Part shown: piece by piece, positions 1-5,673 of the stretch
Layout of the letters: each line of letters starts with the position of its first letter
Position numbering within the stretch: position 1 is the first letter of the stretch
NCBI GenBank assembly: GCA_964617665.1
Contig: CAZUAH010000555.1
Span: 1-9,139 of the forward strand
Length of the DNA: 9,139 nt
Direction of reading: 5' to 3'
From: JADHUC01 sp964617665
GTDB lineage: Bacteria > Planctomycetota > Planctomycetia > Pirellulales > Pirellulaceae
Translations under genes and position numbers: made by a program
Notes under the pieces: model-generated
Database searches by the model: none
Told to the model about the DNA's origin: nothing
What the model saw: the letters and a program-made list of their open reading frames with translations, nothing else

Positions 1-192
1 CACAGACACAACCAAACAGGCTACTGGAGTCCCTTCTTCAAGAATCCTGATTTAGTAAAAAAACCTATGTCCAGATTTCCGTCCGGATTTCGATTACTTG
101 ACTAGGGGATTCGCTGCGGTACCAGTACCCACGGATCAATGACAACCATTTTTGGGCATACTTGAACCGGACTCATCGAGGTAACGTCGCCA
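1..192. other. upstream non-coding region of the sensor kinase gene
   Basis: No supported gene lies here. The stretch contains an A-run near 56-63 and an imperfect direct repeat, CCAGATTTC at 71-79 and CCGGATTTC at 83-91, with starts 12 bases apart. TTGACT at 98-103 resembles a -35 box, but no convincing -10 box follows at a suitable distance. The frame of the downstream kinase has a TGA at 163-165, so the kinase cannot begin before that point. The promoter of the kinase operon probably lies here or beyond the left edge. Confidence 0.5.
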
Positions 193-1458
193 GTGTCTGA
201 GAGCAAACCGCTTCGTTTTGGCAAGAGACTCCGACGGGATACCGCTGCCCGACGTTTCCGCCCCCCGGATGATGGCGTGTTGGATTCAGAAGCGAGGTAC
301 CAGATCGCCCTGCAGCACCTGGGTGAATTGGAATCGATCATCAACTGTGGCCCAGCAGTCGTCTTTCGCTGGCGTATCGCCGACGGGTGGCCTGTTGAAT
401 GCGTCTCAGACAATATTGATCAGTTTGGCTACACGGCGGATGAGTTGATGTCGGGACGATTCTCCTGGCCCAATATCATTCACGCAGATGATGTCGCTAG
501 GCTCGAAGCCGAGACCACGCAGTACCTCAAGGAAGGCATCGCCAAATTCGAGCAGAACTATCGGCTTGTCACCAAGTCAGGCGATATCCGCTGGATCGAG
601 GACCGCAAGGCGGTGGTCGCCAATTTGGATGGGGTTCCCACCCATATCAATGGCATCAGCGTGGACGTGACCGAGCGCAGGCGAAATGCGGAACAACTTC
701 GTCAGAAAGAGATGGAATTAGCACACGTGGCGCGCTTGTCTAGCCTGGGAGAATTGACCACTGGACTTGTGCACGAACTGAGCGAGCCCCTATCAGCTAT
801 CGCCAACTACGTGGAGGGTGGTCTCCGGCGGATCCAGGGCAGTATGGAGGGGCAAAGTGCCGACGAATCGACTTCGTTGATGAGGGAGTTGAAGGCGCTG
901 CTGGCAATGCTTGAAGGAATCGCCGCCGAGACCAAACGCGCGTCCGATACGATCCATCATTTTCGTCACTTCGTGCGCAGACGCGAACCACGCCGCTCAA
1001 CCGTCCATGCGAACGAACTTGTTCAAGATTCTTTACGACTGGTAGCGGGCAAGATACGCCATTGCGGGATTGAGCTCCAACTTGAGTTACAGGACAATCA
1101 GCCGTTCGTTTTTGTCGACGCAGTTCAGATTCAGCAGTGCCTCCTGAATCTGGTGCGTAACGCTTTGGACGCGATGTGCGAGGGGCACTCGGGCCGACGG
1201 AAATTGACTGTGGCAACCCAGCTGCAAGGTGGTACGGAAATAGAAATCGCCGTTAGTGACACCGGCAAAGGGTTTGCCGCCGACACGAGCGACCGTGTAT
1301 TCGAGCCTTTTTTCACAACAAAAGACGAGGGACTGGGCGTAGGGCTTTCCACCACCCGATCGATTGTCCACTCGCACGGCGGCAGGATTTGGGCGACACC
1401 GAACGCAGAGCACGGCGTTACGTTCAGATTCACCCTACCGATCGGCGACAAGGAGTAA
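193..1458 (+). CDS. PAS-domain sensor histidine kinase (FixL/NtrB type)
   Basis: This is a 421-residue sensor kinase that probably autophosphorylates and passes phosphate to the regulator encoded next. It has no clear membrane segment, so it is probably cytoplasmic. A PAS domain covers about residues 45-160 (FGYTADEL, then IHADD, then the closing GISVDVTERR). A short coiled coil leads to a dimerisation domain with phosphoacceptor His194 in HELSEPLSAIANY, a FixL-like H box. The ATPase domain follows: N box with N319 and N323, G1 DTGKG at 356-360, F box around FEPFFTTK at 370-377, and G2 GLGVGLS at 380-386. The GTG start at 193 is the only usable start after the in-frame stop at 163, and GAGGT sits at 178-182. 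The residue four after the phosphoacceptor is Glu198, where FixL relatives usually have Gln and HisKA kinases Thr or Asn. I see no basis for claiming haem binding. Kinase identity is secure; the signal sensed is unknown. Confidence 0.93.
   Translation: MSESKPLRFGKRLRRDTAARRFRPPDDGVLDSEARYQIALQHLGELESIINCGPAVVFRWRIADGWPVECVSDNIDQFGYTADELMSGRFSWPNIIHADDVARLEAETTQYLKEGIAKFEQNYRLVTKSGDIRWIEDRKAVVANLDGVPTHINGISVDVTERRRNAEQLRQKEMELAHVARLSSLGELTTGLVHELSEPLSAIANYVEGGLRRIQGSMEGQSADESTSLMRELKALLAMLEGIAAETKRASDTIHHFRHFVRRREPRRSTVHANELVQDSLRLVAGKIRHCGIELQLELQDNQPFVFVDAVQIQQCLLNLVRNALDAMCEGHSGRRKLTVATQLQGGTEIEIAVSDTGKGFAADTSDRVFEPFFTTKDEGLGVGLSTTRSIVHSHGGRIWATPNAEHGVTFRFTLPIGDKE
1450..1455 (+). promoter_or_regulatory. 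ribosome binding site nested in the kinase 3' end
   Basis: AAGGAG forms the last two sense codons of the kinase (Lys-Glu) and directly abuts its TAA. It lies 6 bases before the GTG at 1462. This fixes the start of the response regulator and suggests translational coupling of the pair. Confidence 0.8.
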
Positions 1459-1461
1459 ACA

Positions 1462-2079
1462 GTGGAAGCTGAAGCCACCGTCTTTGTAGTTGATGACGAT
1501 CCCGGAGCCCGGCGTTCGATGCGATGGCTTCTGGAGTCCGATGGGCTGGAGGTGGAGACACACCGGACCGCGACCGAGTTTCTGGATGAATACGATCACG
1601 AGCGCCCCGGTTGCTTGGTGTTGGACGTGCGCATGCAGGGAATGACTGGACTGCAGTTGCAGGAGAAGCTTGCCGCGGACGGCGAGTGTTTGCCGATCAT
1701 TTTTGTGACAGGCTACGGCGATGTGCCAACAAGCGTCCAAGCGATGAAACGGGGAGCGGTCGATTTTCTCGAAAAACCGATTGCTGATCAGGGCTTTGTG
1801 AGGCGCGTTCACGAGGCGATCGACATAGACCTGCAAAGGCGCAGCACGGAGCGTCAGCGGCGGGAGTTGCGATCGCGTATCAAGCGACTAACACCACGTG
1901 AACGCGAAGTCATGCAAGGCATGTTAGAGGGAAAACCGTCGAAGAGAATCGCGGCCGATTTGGGCATCAGCACAAAAACGGTCCTCAGACATCGTTCACG
2001 CGTTCTGCAAAAACTGCGCGTCCAGTCCGATGCCGAACTGATACGGCGATTCCTTGACTATTCGCTAGAATTGGAATAA
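1462..2079 (+). CDS. FixJ-like two-component response regulator (REC + LuxR-type HTH)
   Basis: This 205-residue transcription factor has the usual FixJ length and layout. The receiver spans about residues 1-120: acidic pocket D11-D13, phosphoacceptor D55 in LVLDVRMQGM, switch residue T83 in FVTGYGD, and invariant K105 in FLEKP. A charged linker (about 121-140) leads to a LuxR/GerE helix-turn-helix beginning LTPREREVM at 143-151, with the recognition region SKRIAADLGISTKTVLRHR at 160-178. By analogy with the family, phosphorylation at D55 would release the DNA-binding domain. The gap to the upstream kinase is 3 bases and the ribosome binding site lies inside the kinase gene, so the two form a pair. 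Target promoters cannot be read from the sequence; the symmetric motif at 2256-2267 is one place to test. I give no gene symbol because FixJ-type regulators are numerous and this is not specifically nitrogen-fixation FixJ. Confidence 0.93.
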   Translation: MEAEATVFVVDDDPGARRSMRWLLESDGLEVETHRTATEFLDEYDHERPGCLVLDVRMQGMTGLQLQEKLAADGECLPIIFVTGYGDVPTSVQAMKRGAVDFLEKPIADQGFVRRVHEAIDIDLQRRSTERQRRELRSRIKRLTPREREVMQGMLEGKPSKRIAADLGISTKTVLRHRSRVLQKLRVQSDAELIRRFLDYSLELE

Positions 2080-2255
2080 TCGATGCGGTCCCGAAACGCT
2101 GGTCGATTCGGTCTTTCTTTGGTCATCTACTCTGCCCGAGCACATTCACCGAGGCCCTCTGCCATAATGCGCGCTGGGCCGTCTCTGCCGGTGTTGAATC
2201 CAAGGTTCCAACTCAAGCTGCGGTCTCAAGCGTTTCTGCTCTGCGATATCGTCAC

Positions 2256-2281
2256 CTGAACGTTCAGTCGGGCGTTCTGAA
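2256..2281. promoter_or_regulatory. candidate operator: palindrome CTGAACGTTCAG plus extra half-site
   Basis: CTGAACGTTCAG at 2256-2267 is a perfect 12-bp palindrome. CGTTCTGAA follows at 2273-2281, repeating the CGTTC half-site exactly 12 bases after the first copy. It lies about 180 bases before the HD-GYP start. The symmetry suits a dimeric regulator such as the FixJ-like protein encoded just upstream, but the pairing is inference. Confidence 0.3.
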
Positions 2282-2353
2282 AATGTCTGCCATTCCTGCT
2301 AGTCTCCACCGCAGAGGGGCGAAATATTCTCGCGCATTGCCTGCTTTTCGTAA

Positions 2354-2374
2354 GCCACCTTTTCTTCGGGTGGC
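2354..2374. other. small hairpin in the HD-GYP leader region
   Basis: GCCACC at 2354-2359 can pair with GGTGGC at 2369-2374, leaving a 9-base loop. The stem is only 6 bp and is followed by A bases, not T, so it is not a typical plus-strand terminator. It might be a leader structure or chance. Confidence 0.25.
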
Positions 2375-2438
2375 AAAACGTGGCTCGAGTACTGAAGAGC
2401 GAGACATGGCCCGCAGCGTGAGCCTGCAGGCGGCGGCG

Positions 2439-2443
2439 AGGAG
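2439..2443 (+). promoter_or_regulatory. ribosome binding site of the HD-GYP gene
   Basis: AGGAG lies 3 bases before the ATG at 2447 and 6 bases before the next codon, a GTG at 2450. The spacing to the ATG is short, so initiation at GTG 2450 is possible. The protein would then differ by one residue. Confidence 0.6.
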
Positions 2444-2446
2444 ACT

Positions 2447-3595
2447 ATGGTGGATTCCGTAACGCACAAGGCACTCCAATCGACCGGTGCACCAATTCTG
2501 GTAGTCGACGACGAACCAGTGCTTCGCTACATGGTGACGCGCTGGTTGGCAAGCGATGGATACGTGTGCACAGAGGCCGAGAACGCGGAGACCGCTTGGC
2601 AGTATTTGCTGGACAACGAAGTCCATTTGGTGACGCTCGACATCAACATGCCCGGAATGCCCAGCAAAGAACTCCTGGTTCGTATCAACGAGAGCTTCCC
2701 AGAGACGGAAGTGCTGATGTTGACGGCTCGGGCCGAAACGGAACCGGCAATTGAGTTTTTGACTCGCGGTGCGTCGGCGTATCTGATCAAGCCAGTCAAC
2801 CGAGAGGAACTCATTTTTCAGGTGGACAAGGCCCTGGAGCACAGGCAGTTGGTGATCGAGCGCCGAGAGCATACGCGGAATCTGGAAGAGAAGGTACATG
2901 AGCAGACACTGCAGATTCGTCGCGGGCACGAAGAGACAATACACCGCCTCTTGAAAGCCTCGGCATATCGGGACGACGAAACGGGAGCGCACATCAAGCG
3001 AGTGGGGCTGTTCAGCGCCGTCCTCGGTGAAGCGTTGGGATGGTCGACTGAACAGATCGAGCACTTGCGCATGGCTGCTTGCATGCACGATGTAGGCAAG
3101 ATCGGTATCCAGGATGCGATCCTGCGGAAGCCCGGACAGTTGACTCGAGGCGAATACGAGGTCATGAAGACGCACACGGTGATCGGCGCACGAATGTTGG
3201 CGGACGCCGAATCACCTGTGCTCCAAATTGCCCACGACATCGCCTTGAACCACCACGAGCGATGGGACGGTACCGGATATCCCAACGGCATAGCTGATTC
3301 CGAGATTCCCGAATCTGCGCGGATTACGGCAATCGTGGACGTCTATGATGCCCTGACGCACGATCGTGTCTATCGTCGGGCTTTTGCGGAAACGAAGGCC
3401 CTAGACATGATGGAGAATGGACGAGGAACTCAATTCGATCCGTCCCTGCTGGACCTATTCTTCAACACCCTAACGCGCATTCGGCGTATCGCCCTTCTAA
3501 ATCCAGACGAAGCGAAGACAGGTCAGTGCGAATTGCTGCCCCTACTCGACGTCCGGACGGAAAGTGCTTCGCAGGCGAACTCACTGCCAATCTAG
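2447..3595 (+). CDS. response regulator with HD-GYP output (probable cyclic-di-GMP phosphodiesterase, RpfG type)
   Basis: This 382-residue protein is probably cytoplasmic. The receiver covers about residues 14-130: D21-D22, phosphoacceptor D65 in VTLDINMPGM, T93 and K115 in LIKP. A charged coiled coil (about 131-170) joins it to an HD-GYP domain (about 165-345). The metal-site residues expected for active HD-GYP enzymes are all present by position: E178, H182, H214-D215 (CMHDVGKIG), H243, H269-H270 and D298, plus the signature DGTGYP at 274-279. Such enzymes hydrolyse cyclic-di-GMP (some cyclic GMP-AMP), lowering the second messenger that promotes attachment and biofilm. A 40-residue tail after the domain shows no recognised motif. 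The partner kinase is not certain: the FixL-like kinase at 193-1458 is nearest, and the hybrid kinase at 8021 could act through a phosphotransfer protein not seen here. The start could equally be GTG 2450. Domain identity is firm; activity is inferred from conserved residues. Confidence 0.94.
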   Translation: MVDSVTHKALQSTGAPILVVDDEPVLRYMVTRWLASDGYVCTEAENAETAWQYLLDNEVHLVTLDINMPGMPSKELLVRINESFPETEVLMLTARAETEPAIEFLTRGASAYLIKPVNREELIFQVDKALEHRQLVIERREHTRNLEEKVHEQTLQIRRGHEETIHRLLKASAYRDDETGAHIKRVGLFSAVLGEALGWSTEQIEHLRMAACMHDVGKIGIQDAILRKPGQLTRGEYEVMKTHTVIGARMLADAESPVLQIAHDIALNHHERWDGTGYPNGIADSEIPESARITAIVDVYDALTHDRVYRRAFAETKALDMMENGRGTQFDPSLLDLFFNTLTRIRRIALLNPDEAKTGQCELLPLLDVRTESASQANSLPI

Positions 3596-3634
3596 CCCTC
3601 CCAAGACCGCTTCACGCGTTGTCGCAAGACGCTG

Positions 3635-3662
3635 TTGACTGGCATCGTTGCAGTTTGATACT
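3635..3662 (+). promoter_or_regulatory. candidate sigma-70 promoter of the duplicated secreted protein gene
   Basis: TTGACT at 3635-3640 (5 of 6 to TTGACA) is followed after 16 bases by GATACT at 3657-3662 (4 of 6 to TATAAT). Transcription would start near 3669, a few bases before the Shine-Dalgarno at 3678-3683. This would make the downstream gene independent of the HD-GYP gene. The call rests on pattern matching only. Confidence 0.4.
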
Positions 3663-3677
3663 GTGCTTGGCTCTTAA

Positions 3678-3683
3678 GGGAGG
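3678..3683 (+). promoter_or_regulatory. strong ribosome binding site that selects ATG 3693
   Basis: GGGAGG lies 9 bases before ATG 3693 and 6 bases before an adjacent in-frame TTG at 3690. ATG is preferred as the stronger codon at acceptable spacing. The choice changes the protein by one residue only. Confidence 0.65.
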
Positions 3684-3692
3684 ATCCGTTTG

Positions 3693-4784
3693 ATGAGACA
3701 CGTGCTGCCGTCCGTTGGATTGTATCTGGCGATGCTGTTCGGTTCTTATCCTACCGTGGCGGAGGAGGCCGGAGGCCCCACACGAAAGAAGTCGGTCACG
3801 GTGTACCCAGTAGCGATCAGATCGGCGGAAAGGACTGTCGACTCGATGCCTGTGCGTATCGCCGAAGTCGTCAGCGTGCTACTGGAGCGAGCAGGCATGG
3901 AAAAGACGGAAATCGCCGAGAGTGTCTTTTCTCTACCTGAAACCGACGACGTGTCAAAGAGTGCCGCCGCCTTCGGTCAATTCATCAAAGGACAGCCGCT
4001 CAAGACCAAATACGCTCTCCTTGTCCAGATCGTGGGTACGGGCAAATCGGGGATCGCAGAAATTCACACGATCGTGGTCGACAAGCACGGCAAGGTTAGC
4101 TTGGCCGAAGTAGCCGATAGGGAGTCGTTTTCGCGCAGCAAAATCCAACCCACGAATCCCATGACCGCTAGTGTGTTTGTAGCGAATCGCCTCGGTGGCT
4201 TCTGGGACCTGGACGATCCATTGCGAAAGGACGCCCCCACGGGCAAGATGGCCGAACGCATGAAGCAGCGCTCGGGAATTCCGGCTGACAAAGAATTGAA
4301 AGCGATGCGCGCGCGAATGGAGGAAACGAAGGCTAAATTCGCGACAAGCACTGTCGCTGTGTATCCCGTCCATCTTCGGCCCAGATCGGACAGAGCGGCG
4401 GCAGAAACGCTGGCCCGGATGCTCCGCGATCAAGGTATCTGTAAGGCCAAATCATGCGAAACCGAACCGAAGCTGGAAATCCAAGGCGCTCCAAATGAGC
4501 AGAAGGTTCTCTGGGACACTGCCCGCGCGTTTCGCGAATGCCTCCGACGCAACCCGCCCGATGCTGACTATGCCCTGCTGGCCGACTACGGCCTCAGACC
4601 TTCTTCCGATGGGAGTCGGCAGGCCAGCCACATTCATTTTGTGTTGTGCGATCGCACCGGCGACTGGGTAATGGTCGACTTCCAGAATTCCCACCATCAC
4701 GACTTCCAAGACGTCGCCCCCAAATCCTGCAACGACTGCAACGGATTGGCGGTCAGGCGAATCAAGGCTCGCACGTCGCAGTAG
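3693..4784 (+). CDS. secreted protein of unknown function with two copies of one domain
   Basis: I do not recognise this 363-residue protein. A Sec signal peptide covers about residues 1-23 (hydrophobic core LYLAMLFG, probable cleavage after TVA). The mature part has two halves. VTVYPV (35-40) matches VAVYPV (221-226), and KYALLVQI (106-113) matches DYALLADY (292-299), with 69 residues between equivalent Tyr in both. IHTIVVDKHGK (124-134) matches IHFVLCDRTGD (314-324), and FVANRL (162-167) matches LAVRRI (352-357). A helical charged linker (about 180-218) joins them. The pattern of strand, helix and later hairpin ending in D-x-x-G recalls the CsgG/LpoB/TolB-N type of periplasmic fold, but this is inference. 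The second half adds a His triplet (334-336) and C346-x-x-C349, possibly metal-binding. The gene has its own candidate promoter and ends 30 bases before the convergent hydrolase gene. It may lie in the periplasm or outside the cell. Confidence 0.85.
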   Translation: MRHVLPSVGLYLAMLFGSYPTVAEEAGGPTRKKSVTVYPVAIRSAERTVDSMPVRIAEVVSVLLERAGMEKTEIAESVFSLPETDDVSKSAAAFGQFIKGQPLKTKYALLVQIVGTGKSGIAEIHTIVVDKHGKVSLAEVADRESFSRSKIQPTNPMTASVFVANRLGGFWDLDDPLRKDAPTGKMAERMKQRSGIPADKELKAMRARMEETKAKFATSTVAVYPVHLRPRSDRAAAETLARMLRDQGICKAKSCETEPKLEIQGAPNEQKVLWDTARAFRECLRRNPPDADYALLADYGLRPSSDGSRQASHIHFVLCDRTGDWVMVDFQNSHHHDFQDVAPKSCNDCNGLAVRRIKARTSQ

Positions 4785-4791
4785 GCTTGCG

Positions 4792-4812
4792 GAACCGCTG
4801 CGGCAGCGGTTC
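4792..4812. terminator. hairpin between convergent genes, candidate bidirectional terminator
   Basis: GAACCGCTG at 4792-4800 and CAGCGGTTC at 4804-4812 form a perfect 9-bp stem with a CGG loop. It sits in the 30-base gap between the stop at 4784 (plus) and the stop at 4815 (minus). Neither strand has a T-tract after it, so it is not a textbook intrinsic terminator. Its position and stem strength still suit ending transcription from both sides. Confidence 0.6.
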
Positions 4813-4814
4813 GA

Positions 4815-5669
4815 CTATTGCGCGGTTGTGTGCTTCAAGATGAAGTCGACCACCTTCTGAGGTTCGGGGTGCTCGAAATGGTGACCGTTCGACTTCTCTG
4901 TGCCCTCTTCAACTGAGATAATTTCGACTGTTCCACCCAGTTTCTCAAGCCGCTTCTTCAGCAAGTATGTGTTCTCTACTGGCGGAACGACTCGATCATT
5001 CTCGGAGACGACGTGCAGAATCGGAATCTTCGCGGAAGCGATTGTCGACAGGTTGTCGACAGGGTTCTTCTCGTACCCGAGCGCCTCGTCGTCCGTCAGG
5101 CCGTACGCTTTTAGACAAGTCGACCAAGCACCGGCTGATCCAAGGCCCTTGCCTTTGCCACCCGGCCAGCTCTTGAAATCGCACACCGGGGTGTCCGCGT
5201 AGATACAGCCGACTCTGTCGGGGTTGTTCGCCGCCCAGTTGTACACGAACAGCCCGCCGCGGCTGACTCCTTCAATCGCGGGCTTGGTCGCGAGACCGTG
5301 CCGCGTGGTGAGGTATTCGTAGAACTGGTCTCCGAGGCCGACGGCCTGCGGACTACCAAACAGACCGGCCACGTCCACATAGGCAAGGTGGTAGCCTCTG
5401 CCTACAAGCGCTACGTCCATTTCGGCGTGATAGTGCGGAAATCTCGCTCGCCATACCCACGGATTGCCCGGGGCTGCTCGCTTTGGCACCACGACGTAGC
5501 ATTTGCGCTCGGCAACCGTGAAATGAAACTGGTCGAAACCGTTCCAGGTAGCGCGACGACCAGGCCACGATTCGCCCTCCGCAGCCACGCAACGTGAGCG
5601 GTCGTAGTAGCCGACAAAACTCAATCCGGCGCACAACCACACCAGAGAGGATAGACGTGCAGAGTTCAT
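4815..5669 (-). CDS. secreted alpha/beta-hydrolase (serine esterase-like)
   Basis: This 284-residue hydrolase probably acts in the periplasm or outside the cell on an ester or similar bond; the substrate is not known. A signal peptide covers about residues 1-30 (core LSSLVWLCAGLSFVG, probable cleavage after CVAA). The nucleophile elbow is GVSRGG at 134-139 with Ser136. The acid is probably Asp225 in SENDRVVP, and the base His263 or His264 in NGHHFEHP, in the usual Ser-Asp-His order. The oxyanion region is not clearly identified. The length fits a single-domain alpha/beta hydrolase. The ATG lies 4 bases after the stop of the beta-helix gene, and its ribosome binding site overlaps that stop, so it is the second gene of an operon. 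This suggests a shared task, perhaps removing ester groups from a polymer that the beta-helix protein binds or cleaves. It could instead be a peptidase of the same fold. Confidence 0.88.
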   Translation of the reverse strand: MNSARLSSLVWLCAGLSFVGYYDRSRCVAAEGESWPGRRATWNGFDQFHFTVAERKCYVVVPKRAAPGNPWVWRARFPHYHAEMDVALVGRGYHLAYVDVAGLFGSPQAVGLGDQFYEYLTTRHGLATKPAIEGVSRGGLFVYNWAANNPDRVGCIYADTPVCDFKSWPGGKGKGLGSAGAWSTCLKAYGLTDDEALGYEKNPVDNLSTIASAKIPILHVVSENDRVVPPVENTYLLKKRLEKLGGTVEIISVEEGTEKSNGHHFEHPEPQKVVDFILKHTTAQ

Positions 5670-5673
5670 GGTG

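Larger units (their letters stand above)
2080..2446. other. 367-base intergenic region before the HD-GYP gene
   Basis: No convincing gene is present. A 58-codon open frame runs from ATG 2083 to TGA 2259, only 3 bases after the regulator. It has no clear ribosome binding site and an unremarkable product, so I did not call it. The region holds a perfect 12-bp palindrome (2256-2267) with a further half-site, and a GCCACC/GGTGGC hairpin (2354-2359 with 2369-2374, 9-base loop). There is also a GCCTGCAGGC palindrome near 2422-2431, close to the next start. No T-tract terminator follows the regulator gene. The length suggests that the HD-GYP gene has its own promoter or leader. Confidence 0.5.

Noticed and set aside
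98..126. TTGACT as a sigma-70 -35 box for the kinase operon
   Set aside because: At 16-18 bases downstream only poor -10 matches occur (ACCAGT, TACCAG), so a promoter here is not supported.
193..680. Haem-binding oxygen sensor, as in true FixL
   Set aside because: The PAS domain is clear and the H box is FixL-like. However, I cannot identify the haem-ligating histidine context with confidence, and PAS-3-type folds without haem are far more common.
2083..2259. 58-codon open frame starting 3 bases after the FixJ-like regulator
   Set aside because: It has no convincing ribosome binding site, its composition is Arg/Ser/Pro-rich without a motif, and its stop falls inside the palindromic site. 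It may be chance.
2354..2446. Possible cyclic-di-GMP riboswitch before the HD-GYP gene
   Set aside because: The location is attractive, but I could not find the conserved core or the paired-stem layout of the known class I or II riboswitches. Only short isolated hairpins are present.
2264..3175. Minus-strand open frame of 303 codons opposite the HD-GYP gene
   Set aside because: The plus strand encodes a full receiver with an intact HD-GYP motif set. The antisense product has no recognisable motif.
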